This document shows, piece by piece, positions 34,217 through 42,923 of a DNA stretch of 64,000 nucleotides (within the stretch, counting starts at the first letter, position 1; each line of letters begins with the position of its first letter). This stretch comes from JAJNBA01 sp963842295 (GTDB taxonomy: Bacteria; Actinomycetota; UBA4738; HRBIN12): NCBI GenBank assembly GCA_963842295.1, contig CAWJFY010000011.1, positions 248,001 to 312,000 on the forward strand. The letters run 5' to 3'. The notes beneath the pieces are model-generated. The model was not told where the DNA came from. It worked only from the letters and a program-made list of their open reading frames with translations, and made no database searches. Position numbers and translations under genes: made by a program.

Positions 34217-35251
34217 ATGGGTCTGAAGGTCGCCGTCGTGGGCGCCACGGGCGCGGTGGGCACCGAGATGCTGCGCATCTTGGAAGCGCGCGCGTTCCCC
34301 GTCGACGAATTGGTGCCGTTGGCATCACGCCGGTCCTCTGGCCGGACGATCTCGTTCGGCGGCCGAGACGTCACGTTGCGAGAGCTCACGGTCGAGGCGC
34401 TCCGCGGCGTCGACCTCTCCCTCTCGGCGGTCGGCGCATCGGTCGCGCGAGGCTTCGCGCGGGAGGCCGCGAACGCTGGGACCGTGTGCATCGACAAGTC
34501 ATCTGCGTTCCGGATGGACCCGGATGTGCCGCTCGTGGTGCCCGAGGTGAATCCGGAAGCGTTGGACGGATCGCCGCGGATCATCGCGGTGCCCAACTGC
34601 ACCACGATCATCGCGATGATGGCGCTCGCTCCGTTGCATCGGGCGGCCGGTCTTCGTTCGATCGTGCTGTCGTCGTACCAAGCGGTGTCGGGCGCGGGAC
34701 GTGACGGAACGCGCGAGCTCGCCGAGCAGATCGAGAAGCTGCACGATCGGGTCGACGAGCTCGGTCATCCGAACCTCGACGCCTTACCGGCCGGCGACGT
34801 GTTCGGCAAGACGATGGCGTTCAACGTTCTTCCGAAGGTCGATGCGTTCGCCGACGACGGTTCCACCGGCGAAGAGATCAAGACGGTCCAGGAATCGAGG
34901 AAGATCCTGGGCATCCCGGACCTCGACGTGGCGGCGACGTGTGTGCGCGTCCCGGTGCCGGTCGGTCATTCCGTGTCGCTCCTCGCCCGTTTCTCTCGGT
35001 CGATCACGCCCGAGGAGGCGCGGGCGCTGCTGTCGGACGCGCCCGGTGTCGAGCTCCGTGACGATCCGGCGAGCGGCGTGTATCCGTCGCCGTTGGAAGC
35101 CGCGGGGCGCGATGAGGTGCTGGTCGGGCGCATCCGCCAGGCGCCGGGCCACGATGATTCGCTTCTGCTCTTCGCGTGCGGCGACAACCTCCGGAAGGGC
35201 GCGGCCCTGAACGGGATCCAGATCGCAGAGCGCCTGTTCTCCACCACCTGA
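34217..35251 (+). CDS. asd: Aspartate-semialdehyde dehydrogenase
   Basis: Reduces aspartyl phosphate to aspartate semialdehyde with NADPH, following LysC. The 344-residue protein has the Rossmann start VAVVGATGAVGTEMLRIL, SSAFRMDPDVPLVVPEVN, active-site Cys128 in AVPNCTTIIAMMALAPL, SSYQAVSGAGRDG and CVRVPVPVGHSVS (catalytic His region). Length and order of motifs are standard. Last gene of the lysC block. The downstream 387 nt are non-coding. Confidence 0.97.
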   Translation: MGLKVAVVGATGAVGTEMLRILEARAFPVDELVPLASRRSSGRTISFGGRDVTLRELTVEALRGVDLSLSAVGASVARGFAREAANAGTVCIDKSSAFRMDPDVPLVVPEVNPEALDGSPRIIAVPNCTTIIAMMALAPLHRAAGLRSIVLSSYQAVSGAGRDGTRELAEQIEKLHDRVDELGHPNLDALPAGDVFGKTMAFNVLPKVDAFADDGSTGEEIKTVQESRKILGIPDLDVAATCVRVPVPVGHSVSLLARFSRSITPEEARALLSDAPGVELRDDPASGVYPSPLEAAGRDEVLVGRIRQAPGHDDSLLLFACGDNLRKGAALNGIQIAERLFSTT

Positions 35252-35638
35252 CCACCCCTCCTGGGCTCGCACATCCAGCGGTAGTCCTCTCGGCCGAGGT
35301 ACGCAGGACAAGCGTTGTCTTCTCCGGCATGTGGAAAACGGCGAATCGACGCTCGAAGGAACGGGAGTGAACTTTCGGGGTTTCTCTCTCGGATAGGGTA
35401 AAAGACCTAATGCATTGGTTGAGCACTTCCTGTTATCGTCTGCCGCACTGCGACTTTTGCCGTGGCCCATCTGGGGGTATCGGAATCCCCTAGATGGGGG
35501 TGACGGACACCCTCTGGTCGAGGTCCTTTCTTTGCCGGCGTAGGAGTCTCGTGGCAGCCGTATCGGACCGATCCGTTCCACAACGCTCCTGACCGCATCC
35601 GGCGACCGCACCCCGTTGGCGATTCGGGCCGGGCTGAG
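35252..35638 (+). other. Intergenic region upstream of the polysaccharide locus
   Basis: 387 nt with no gene. It holds a palindromic stretch CCTAATGCATTGG (about 35407-35419, core AATGCATT) and the GC-rich inverted repeat at 35467-35498 listed separately. It is the boundary between conserved housekeeping genes and the polysaccharide locus and probably carries its promoter, but I cannot fix a -35/-10 pair. Confidence 0.55.
35467..35498. repeat. Inverted repeat CCCATCTGGGGG / CCCCTAGATGGG
   Basis: Two 12-nt arms with one mismatch around an 8-nt spacer, about 140 nt before the first polysaccharide gene. A related GGGG-TAGA-CCCC element precedes the PhyH gene (38461-38490), and the right-arm sequence CCCCTAGATGG recurs at 38311. 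It could be an operator or an RNA hairpin in the leader. Confidence 0.55.
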
Positions 35639-37559
35639 ATGGCGAACCCCGCAAGCAAGAAAGCACAGGCAGGATTCGGATCAAGGTCGCGACCGATCTG
35701 GCGATCTGGACCGTAGCCTGCATCTTGGCCTTCCCGCTCCGGGCCCCCTTCGGATGGATCGAGCTGATCCCCGTGATCGGGGGGTATGCACTGGTCGGCG
35801 TCTTCGTCAAGCTTCCATTGATCCTGAGATTCCGACTTCATCGGCCGGTCTGGCGGCACGTGACGGTCGAGGATGCACGGGGACTTGCGCTCGTCGTAGC
35901 CGTGGGCTCGGGGGCGATGTTCGTGATCGGCCTCGCGTGGCATGGAGCGGGGATTCCCTTCCCTCGAACGGTTCCCATCATCGAGGGCGTATTGGCGTTG
36001 CTCGGCATGGCTGGGGTACGCATATCGGCCCGCATGTGGGAGGCTCGGAAGGACCGGGCTCGGGCTCCGGCTCTGGAGGGAACCCTCCGGAGGGTCCTCC
36101 TCGTCGGGGCAGGCGAGGCAGGCACTCACATCGGCTGGGAGATCCGGCGTCGGCCTGCCTCAGGTCTTGTCGCCGTGGGCTTCGTGGACGACTACGCCGG
36201 CCAAGGCGCACCGAAGTGTTGCCGGGACTCAGATACTGGGTCGGATCGAAGACCTCCCTCGTGTGGTCCGTGAACACCGGATCGATGAGGTCTTCATCAC
36301 GATGCCTTCGGCGGGTGGGCGAGAGACACGAAGGATCGCCGAACTCGCCAGGAGCGCAAAGAGTCGAGTGTCGGATCCTTCCGGGGATCACCCAGGTTCT
36401 GTCGGGAGATGCGACGCTTGCTGGTGTCCGCCCGGTGCAGGTGGAGGACCTCCTGCGACGGGAGCCGATCGAGCTCGACCTGCCGGCCTCCTACATCGAC
36501 GGCCGCACCATCTTGGTGACGGGTGCCGGCGGATCGATCGGCTCGGAGCTCGTCCGACAGACAGCGCTCCTCGAGCCGGCCAACATCATCCTGTTCGGTC
36601 ACGGCGAGACCGCGCTCCACCGGATCCATGAGGAACTTCTCTTCTCGATGCCCGAACAGCGCACCACCGTTGTCATCGGGGATGTGCGGGACCGGGCGAA
36701 GATCGATCACGTCATGCGCACGTTCCAGCCTTCGGTCGTCTTCCACGCGGCTGCTCACAAGCATGTCCCCCTCATGGAGGCTGATCCGGATGAGGCCGTG
36801 CTCAACAACGTCGGCGGGACGAGGAACCTTGCGTCGGCAGCGCTTGAAGCGGGAGTCGAACGCTTCGTGAATGTCTCGACGGACAAGGCGGTGCGACCCA
36901 CGTCGATGCTTGGAGCCACCAAGTCGCTCGCCGAACTGGTCGTTCGCACGGTCGCGGGCGAAGCCGATGAGGGCCAGAGCTTCGTCTCGGTGCGGTTCGG
37001 CAACGTCCTCGGGAGCAGAGGGTCGGTCGTGGAAGCGTTCCAGGAGCAGATCCGACGGGGTGGCCCGGTTCGGCTCACCGACCCCGAGATGTCCCGCTAC
37101 TTCATGACGATCCGCGAGGCCAGTCAACTCGTCGTCCAGTCGGGGGCACTTGGGCGGGAACGGGGCGGTGTACGTGCTCGATATGGGTACGCCCGTTCGG
37201 ATCGTGGATCTGGCCCGCGACATGATCCACCTTGCCGGGATGGACGAAGACGAGATCCAGATCGTCTTCACGGGGAGACGTCCTGGAGAGAAACTCCACG
37301 AGGAGCTGTTCGGGGATGAAGAGACACATGAAGGCCACGAGTTGCTCAAGGGATCTCGGTTGCGCACCGCGAGCAGTCGGTCGACAAGTGGACACGGGTC
37401 AACATCGATCGGCTTGTCGCAGCGGCGGAACGACGCGATTGGCCGGAGCTGGATCGGTACCTTGAGGTCCTCCTCCCCGGATTCGGGCCGATGGGAACCG
37501 CGCCGTCGGTTGTTCCGGAAGACGTTCTGATGTTGCGTGCTCTCCAGGAGACGTCATGA
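35639..37559 (+). pseudogene. FlaA1/CapD-type nucleoside-diphosphate-sugar dehydratase, frameshifted
   Basis: In an intact form this would be a membrane-anchored UDP-sugar 4,6-dehydratase/epimerase (about 640 residues) starting a polysaccharide pathway. N-terminal membrane helices (AFPLRAPFGWIELIPVIGGY) and a first nucleotide-fold domain (RRVLLVGAGEAGTHIGWEI) are followed by the SDR domain ILVTGAGGSIGSELVRQ, VVFHAAAHKHVPLMEADPDE and a C-terminal FTGRRPGEKLHEELF. The reading frame changes near 36217 (+1), 36362 (+1), 37152-37154 (+1, in a GGG run) and 37351 (-1). A fifth change near 35670 is likely if ATG 35639 (MANPASKK) is the start. The protein sequence is well conserved in each segment, so the breaks are recent or artefactual. 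The TGA overlaps the next gene's ATG. Confidence 0.8.
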
Positions 37560-38317
37560 CGCGATATGGCGAGTACGACCGTGCAGCGATGATCCGGACG
37601 GCTCGCCACCCATTCGCATTCGATCGGATCAAACGGATCATCGACACAGTGTCGGCCGCCGTCGGACTCATCGTGCTGGCGCCGGTGATGGTGGCGGTCG
37701 CGATCGGGGTTCGTGTGACGATGGGTGGCCCGATCTTCTTCAAGCAGGAGCGGGTGGGTCGTCATGGACGCCGGTTCGTGATCTTGAAGTTCCGCACGCT
37801 CGTGATGGACGAAGCTCGATGCTGCGGGAACCCTCGAGTCTGCGAGGGTTTACAGACCCCGTCGGAGAGTGTTGTCGGTCCGTTCGCTCGGTTTCTCCGC
37901 AGGTCAGGCTTTGACGAGATCCCTCAGCTCCTGGCTGTCTTGCGGGGTGACATGAGCCTCATCGGCCCCCGGCCGCTCCTCGTGAGATACATCCCACGGT
38001 ACACGTGGGAGCAGGCGCGGCGTCACGAAGTCCTGCCTGGAATCACCGGGTGGGCTCAGGTCAACGGGCGAACCGACCTTGCTTGGGAGGATCGCTTGGC
38101 CCTCGACGTCTATTACGTGGACCATAGGTCTCTCGCCCTCGACGCGACGATCGCTTGGCGGACCATCGCGGCGATCTGGCACGGTCAGGGGTTCAGCCAG
38201 GAGGGGAGTGGAACGGGTCCGGAATTCCTCGGCCAGGGGATCCCCCCCGACCTCTGCCCCGTGACCCTCGAATCTGCGGCGGTTCAGTCGCGCCCGGGAC
38301 TCGGGATGCTCCCCTAG
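37556..38317 (+). CDS. Initiating sugar-1-phosphate transferase (bacterial sugar transferase family)
   Basis: Transfers a sugar-1-phosphate from UDP-sugar to undecaprenyl phosphate, the first membrane step of repeat-unit assembly. The 253-residue protein has one N-terminal membrane segment (DTVSAAVGLIVLAPVMVAVA), then GGPIFFKQERVGRHGRRFVI, LKFRTLVMDEA, SGFDEIPQLLAVLRGDMSLI, GPRPLL and LPGITGWAQVNGRTDLAWED. It is the short (PglC/WcaJ catalytic-domain-only) form. The tail after about residue 225 (GTGPEFLGQG onwards) is longer than usual for the family. Its 3' end is duplicated at 42342-42475. The start overlaps the dehydratase stop (ATGA). Confidence 0.92.
   Translation: MTRYGEYDRAAMIRTARHPFAFDRIKRIIDTVSAAVGLIVLAPVMVAVAIGVRVTMGGPIFFKQERVGRHGRRFVILKFRTLVMDEARCCGNPRVCEGLQTPSESVVGPFARFLRRSGFDEIPQLLAVLRGDMSLIGPRPLLVRYIPRYTWEQARRHEVLPGITGWAQVNGRTDLAWEDRLALDVYYVDHRSLALDATIAWRTIAAIWHGQGFSQEGSGTGPEFLGQGIPPDLCPVTLESAAVQSRPGLGMLP
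38138..38270 (+). repeat. Direct repeat, copy A (3' end of the sugar-phosphate transferase gene)
   Basis: A 133-nt segment at the end of the transferase gene is repeated, diverged, at 42342-42475 in the same orientation. Shared blocks include CTCGACGCGACGA, TCGCGGCGAT, AGTGGAACGGG and CTCTGCCCCGTGACCCTCG. The copies bracket the PhyH-FemAB-GNAT-DegT cassette. Confidence 0.8.
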
Positions 38318-38460
38318 ATGGTCACCCCTCCCTCCAGAAGAGAGCGCTGATCCTCCCAGTCGAGAAACCATGGCCATGATGCGTCACTGTCCATCAAGGG
38401 CATGCGTGGTCAGAGGAAGTTCGTGCGGCCCTGCGGCTTGCTATGAGTCGTGCCTTCCCT

Positions 38461-38490
38461 TCTGGGGGGGTTGGGGTAGACCCCTCTAGG
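38461..38490. repeat. GGGG-TAGA-CCCC inverted repeat upstream of the PhyH gene
   Basis: TCTGGGGGGGTTGGGG-TAGA-CCCCTCTAGG contains a perfect 4-bp-arm core (38473-38484) and resembles the element at 35467-35498 in sequence and in position ahead of polysaccharide genes. The 265 nt between the transferase stop and the PhyH start contain no gene. Confidence 0.4.
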
Positions 38491-38582
38491 CGGACAGTCG
38501 CGACATCCCAAACTGTAGGCTTGGTCAGCGGGAAGCAATCGGATCACGCTCGTCGAACCAAATGCTAGAGAGGTCCCAGCTG

Positions 38583-39491
38583 ATGGCCCGACGGCAAGAC
38601 ATCGAGGCGCTCCTTCCGACAGATGAAGATGTCGCGCTGTACCGCGAACGCGGATTCCACGTGTCCGGGAAGGTCTTGGCGGATCAGGTGATCGACGAGG
38701 CAGCCCGCGGTGCGGAGCGTCATTTCGCCGGCGAACGCGACTTCAGCCTGCCGGTCGACAGTGGTTTCGGGGACTGGAAGCCGGGCGATCCAGAAGCGAT
38801 TCGGAACTCCGAGTTCGTGGCCCTCCAAAATGTCCAGATCCGTTCGCTCGTCCTACAACCCATCATCGGTGCGATCGCCGCCCGCCTCGCCGGTACCGAC
38901 ACGATCCGACTGTGGGACGACCAGCTGGTCTGGAAGCCGCCGTCCCCTGAGGTGGGCGACGGTCCTGTGGTCGGCTGGCACACAGACCGAGCGTACTGGA
39001 TGACATGTACGTCGGAAGAGATGCTCACGGCATGGATCCCCTTTCACGATTGCCCTACAGAGATGGGGCCTGTCATCTACATCGAGGGGAGCCACCGATG
39101 GCCGGAAACCGAGGACATGCGCACGTTCAACGCTCAAAGTCTCGAGGGGCTGGAGCGGCGCTTCATCGACAAGGGCACCGGCTCGCTGAAGCGAGTCATA
39201 CCTTTGCACAAAGGTGAGATGAGCTTCCATCACAGCCGGCTGATCCACGGCAGCGACGTCAACCGGGGAGCATTCCCTCGCCTATCGCTCGCTCTACACA
39301 TGCAGGACAAGTCGAATCGATGGCGACCGTACGTGAACGAGCAAGGCGTTCCGTGGGAGATAACGAACGATCGGTTGGCCCGGAAAGACCCTGACGGCTC
39401 GCCCGACTACACTGATCCGGCTGTCTTTCCGATCATGTGGTCCGACGTGTCCCTCAAGAGTCACTCCGCGGATGAACCCGCCCGAAACTGA
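38583..39491 (+). CDS. Phytanoyl-CoA dioxygenase (PhyH) family oxygenase
   Basis: A predicted Fe(II)/2-oxoglutarate-dependent oxygenase of 302 residues. The iron facial triad is visible as His133 and Asp135 in VVGWHTDRAYW and a distal His at about 222 in HHSRLIHGSDVNR. Arg233 (FPRLSLALHM) would bind 2-oxoglutarate. GAGAGG upstream favours the ATG at 38583 over 38562. Within a polysaccharide locus such enzymes may hydroxylate a sugar or its substituent, which is inference. First gene of the cassette flanked by the direct repeats. Confidence 0.85.
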   Translation: MARRQDIEALLPTDEDVALYRERGFHVSGKVLADQVIDEAARGAERHFAGERDFSLPVDSGFGDWKPGDPEAIRNSEFVALQNVQIRSLVLQPIIGAIAARLAGTDTIRLWDDQLVWKPPSPEVGDGPVVGWHTDRAYWMTCTSEEMLTAWIPFHDCPTEMGPVIYIEGSHRWPETEDMRTFNAQSLEGLERRFIDKGTGSLKRVIPLHKGEMSFHHSRLIHGSDVNRGAFPRLSLALHMQDKSNRWRPYVNEQGVPWEITNDRLARKDPDGSPDYTDPAVFPIMWSDVSLKSHSADEPARN

Positions 39492-39505
39492 GGCGTCAAG
39501 GGCTG

Positions 39506-40633
39506 ATGTCGAGAGACGTCGAGCTGATCAGGAGTGACGATCCCGCGTGGGACGATCGCCTGGAGGCCGTAGCCGATGATGTCTACCATCGGGCTGGCTA
39601 CCATCGGTTCACAGAACAGACTGAACAAGCCACTGCGTTCCTCGCCGTGATCCGCGAGCCGGATGGCCGGCGCGGACTTCTGTGGCCATATCTGCTTCGT
39701 CCGGTGGCGGATGTTCCCGCGTTCTCGCAAGCAGAAGGGTTCGACGTCGACTGCGTCTACGGATACCCCGGGCCACTCGCGTGGGGTTGTCAGCCGAACG
39801 ACGAGTTCACCAGGAATGGCGCGGATGCGCTGGTTGACCTCTGGCGCGGCCAGGGTGCCGTCACCGCCTTCACCCGATTTCACCCGCTCCTCGAGAACGC
39901 GCGTTGGGGGGCTGGCCTGCCGGCTCAGGGCCCCGATGCAAGCGAATCGATCCTTGAGATCGGCGAGACCGTCGCCATCGATCTCCGCCAGGATGACCTC
40001 GCTGCCGTCGCCGCATACAGTAAGACGCTCCGCCAGGAGATCGCGAGGGCCCGTCGAGCCGGCATGATGACGCGACTCGACGACGACTGGTCGGCCCTCG
40101 ACGCATTCGCGGAGCTCTATCGGGCAACCATGATCCGGACCCACGCCGCGGCCACCTACTTCTTCTCGATCGACGACTTCCGCAACCTCAAGGCTGCGCT
40201 CGGCGCCGAGCTCCACCTCTTGGTCACCGAGCTCGACGGCAGGATCGTGGCTGCCGGCCTGTTCACCGAGCACCGCGGCATCGTCCAGGCACACCTCGTC
40301 GGAACCGATGACGAATTCCGAGAATGGTCCCCTCTCAAGCTCCTGCTCGACGACGTCCGCCGATGGGCGAGCGAACGCGGCAACGACCTCCTGCATCTGG
40401 GCGGGGGTCGGGGCGGCCGAGATGATTCGCTACTTGCGTTCAAGCGTCGCTTCTCCCCCCAGAGCCACCGTTTCTCGGTTGGACGGTGGGTCCTCGACCC
40501 AGCGGCATACGCCCACCTGGCGGAGGTATGGAGGAAGCGCGTCAAGACGCTGCGAACGGCGGTGTCGAATCGAGCTACTTCCCCCCTTACCGGTCCCCGC
40601 TGGACGGCGCCGGCGTGGAGTTCCGGGTCGTGA
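39506..40633 (+). CDS. FemAB/GNAT-like acyltransferase
   Basis: A 375-residue FemAB-like protein with two GNAT-type lobes. Typical C-lobe sequence: IVAAGLFTEHRGIVQAHLVG, WSPLKLLLDDVRRWASERG, LLHLGGGRGGRDDSLLAFKR. Related proteins in polysaccharide clusters are thought to acylate sugars or transfer amino acids. The last about 30 residues (RTAVSNRATSPLTGPRW) look unlike the family, whereas the next frame over reads ESSYFPPYRSP, a normal FemAB-type ending. A frameshift near 40535-40560 is therefore possible. The gene lies 14 nt after the PhyH gene. Confidence 0.75.
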   Translation: MSRDVELIRSDDPAWDDRLEAVADDVYHRAGYHRFTEQTEQATAFLAVIREPDGRRGLLWPYLLRPVADVPAFSQAEGFDVDCVYGYPGPLAWGCQPNDEFTRNGADALVDLWRGQGAVTAFTRFHPLLENARWGAGLPAQGPDASESILEIGETVAIDLRQDDLAAVAAYSKTLRQEIARARRAGMMTRLDDDWSALDAFAELYRATMIRTHAAATYFFSIDDFRNLKAALGAELHLLVTELDGRIVAAGLFTEHRGIVQAHLVGTDDEFREWSPLKLLLDDVRRWASERGNDLLHLGGGRGGRDDSLLAFKRRFSPQSHRFSVGRWVLDPAAYAHLAEVWRKRVKTLRTAVSNRATSPLTGPRWTAPAWSSGS

Positions 40634-41076
40634 GCTCACACGACCAAGCATCCCTCGCCGAGGTGTTCGCAGATATCGATGACGCCTTCTTCCGCCCCCA
40701 CCCGTTCACCGCGACAGAGGCGCAGCGGCTCGCGGGCTACTCGGGACGCGATGTGTACGCGCTTCTCGCAGACACCCGGGGTCCAGTTGCGTACGGGATG
40801 CTGCGAGGCTGGGACGAGGGCTACGCGACGCCCTCACTTGGGATCGCGGTTCGGAGAACGGCACAAGGTAGGGGCTTCGGACGGCAGATGATGAACCACT
40901 TACACGCCGAGGCGCGACGGCGCGGCGCCGACCACGTTCGTCTCCGCGTGCATCCAGACAATGTCGTTGCCCGACGACTCTATGAGTCGCTCGGGTATGT
41001 CCACACAGGCGAGGATCGTGGCGAGCTCGTCATGATCGTGGACCTCGGCTCGTTCTCCCCGGGAGAGAAGCCTTGA
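40615..41076 (+). CDS. GNAT-family N-acetyltransferase
   Basis: A 153-residue acetyltransferase from GTG 40615. The acetyl-CoA loop is in LGIAVRRTAQGRGFGRQMM, and the C-terminal RVHPDNVVARRLYESLGYVH is classical. It is probably the enzyme that acetylates an amino sugar made by the downstream DegT aminotransferase. The open frame begins earlier (ATG 40528 or before) and overlaps the FemAB gene. If the FemAB gene is frameshifted, the two could be one fused protein. Confidence 0.78.
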   Translation: MEFRVVSSHDQASLAEVFADIDDAFFRPHPFTATEAQRLAGYSGRDVYALLADTRGPVAYGMLRGWDEGYATPSLGIAVRRTAQGRGFGRQMMNHLHAEARRRGADHVRLRVHPDNVVARRLYESLGYVHTGEDRGELVMIVDLGSFSPGEKP

Positions 41077-41095
41077 ATCATGAACGGGTTCGAGG

Positions 41096-42199
41096 ATGAG
41101 CCGGATCACGATGTCGGCACCCGACATCGATGCGAGCGACGAATCAGCGATCCGTGCAGCGCTACACTCGGGTGTCCTCGGCCTCGGTCCGTTCGCAGAG
41201 GAATTCGAACATCTCGCCGCCGAGGTCGCAGGCGTCTCCCACGGTGTCGCAGTGAGCTCAGGCACGGCCGGATTGCATCTGATCGCCTACGCGCTGGGAC
41301 TCGGAAGAGGCGACGAGGTCTTGGTCCCCTCGTTCACGTTCGCAGCCAGCGCCAACGCCTTCATCTACGAGGGTGCCGAGCCAGTGTTCGTCGACATCGA
41401 GCCCGATACGTACAACCTGGACCCCGCTGAACTGACAGCGCGCCGCACACCCCGGACGAAGGCAGCCATGGTGGTCGATGTATTCGGCCATCCGGCCGAT
41501 TGGGACGCGATCGGCCCTGCAGCGGAGGGGTTGATCCTGATCGATGACTGCTGCGAGGCGATCGGGGCCACGCACCGTGGCAAGCCGATGGGGAGCTTCG
41601 GCGCCGGCGGTTGCTTCGCGTTCTACCCGAACAAGCAGATGACCACGGGTGAGGGCGGAATGGTCGTGACCGACGATGACGCCCTCGCCTCTCTCTGCCG
41701 GAGTCTCCGCAACCAAGGTCGCGGCGAGATGGGCTCCTGGCTGCAGCACGAACGCCTCGGGTTCAACTATCGGATGGATGAGCTCTCCGCTGCTTTGGGC
41801 GCGTCTCAGATCCGTCGCCTGGATACGCTTCTGTCCAAGCGCGCCGAGGTCGCTCAGATGTACTCGGAGCGGCTGGCGGCTTTCGATTGGCTGCGACCCC
41901 CGGTGGTCAAGCCACACGTCTCGATGAGTTGGTTCGTCTACGTGGTCACGTTGTCGGCTGACGTCGACCGCGATTCGATCGTCGAGTCACTAGCCTCCGA
42001 GGGTATCCCGACGAGGACGTATTTTCCTCCGCTACATCTTCAGCCGTACATCCGCGAGCGTTACGGCACGCGCGAAGGGATGCTCCCCATCACCGAAGAC
42101 ATCTCCCGCCGTACGCTCGCCTTGCCATTCCACAACACCCTCAAGGAGGAACAGGTCGAGCGTGTAGTCGAGGCCCTCGTCCACACCGTCACATCATGA
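41096..42199 (+). CDS. DegT/DnrJ/EryC1/StrS-family sugar aminotransferase
   Basis: A PLP enzyme of 367 residues that would aminate a nucleotide-linked keto-sugar. PLP lysine is Lys180 in FAFYPNKQMTTGEGGMVV. AVSSGTAGLHLIAYALG binds the cofactor phosphate, and LILIDDCCEAIGA carries the Asp. SFGAGGCFAF and NYRMDELSAALGASQI complete the family pattern. The product is probably N-acetylated by the preceding GNAT enzyme. Last gene of the repeat-flanked cassette. Confidence 0.93.
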   Translation: MSRITMSAPDIDASDESAIRAALHSGVLGLGPFAEEFEHLAAEVAGVSHGVAVSSGTAGLHLIAYALGLGRGDEVLVPSFTFAASANAFIYEGAEPVFVDIEPDTYNLDPAELTARRTPRTKAAMVVDVFGHPADWDAIGPAAEGLILIDDCCEAIGATHRGKPMGSFGAGGCFAFYPNKQMTTGEGGMVVTDDDALASLCRSLRNQGRGEMGSWLQHERLGFNYRMDELSAALGASQIRRLDTLLSKRAEVAQMYSERLAAFDWLRPPVVKPHVSMSWFVYVVTLSADVDRDSIVESLASEGIPTRTYFPPLHLQPYIRERYGTREGMLPITEDISRRTLALPFHNTLKEEQVERVVEALVHTVTS

Positions 42200-42341
42200 A
42201 GAGGATCTTCCGCCCACCTCAGCAGGCGCCTGACTGACCTCAAGGTGACGGGGGCCGGCTGACTTGAGTCACCGTGAGACCTCGAAAGGCGATGAGGTCG
42301 ACCGCCCGAGCCATTCAGCAAGTGAGGAGGCTACTTGGGCG

Positions 42342-42475
42342 CTCGACGCGACGAATGCCTGGTGGAGTGTCGCGGCGATGGGCACAGGCAAAGGATTTCA
42401 GCTGGGAGGGAAGTGGAACGGGCAGGAAACCCTGAGGTCGGGGAGTCGGCCCCGTTCTCTGCCCCGTGACCCTCG
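42342..42475 (+). pseudogene. Remnant of a sugar-phosphate transferase C terminus (direct repeat, copy B)
   Basis: In the 724 nt between the DegT gene and the secreted protein, the frame ALDATNAWWSVAAMGTGKGF followed by QLGGKWNGQETL is homologous to the transferase ending ALDATIAWRTIAAIWHGQGF followed by SQEGSGTGPEFL. Both DNA copies end in CTCTGCCCCGTGACCCTCG. No catalytic part is present upstream, so this is a fragment, left by recombination or duplication at this edge of the cassette. The rest of 42200-42923 shows no gene. Confidence 0.75.
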
Positions 42476-42923
42476 TACCTATCGGCCTCCAAGTGCTCGA
42501 GCAGCCGACGGGAAGAAGCACGGGACGGACACGCTTTCGTTCTGCCATGGTGAGTTCGTAGGCAGTTCCAAGGCGAATTATCGAGGCCTTCCAACTTGGA
42601 GCGCCGTGCCGAGGGCGAACACCCACTGACCGGCGAGTGATCCCTACGTCGGGGACGTTGCCGACCGCGATGATCCTATTGAGGCCTGCCGCGTGGAGGC
42701 GCCCGGACCGAGGTCAACGATCGGTGCTTCGAGGTCACGAAAGTGCGCCCCGTATGCGTCGAGATGCAATCGAGTCTCCCACGCGTCAATCTCCTTGCCA
42801 ATGCGCAAGATGCAGTCACCGAAGAGGATCTGTCATGAGAGGCATCCTACCCGTGACTCAGCACCCGTCTGGACGGTTCCCGGTCCACGGATGGGTTGCT
42901 TAGCTGCCGAGCTAGGGAGTCGG

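Noticed and set aside
37812..37862. Further frameshift in the sugar-phosphate transferase
   Set aside because: The stretch is unusual (Cys-containing) but the frame and all downstream motifs are intact.
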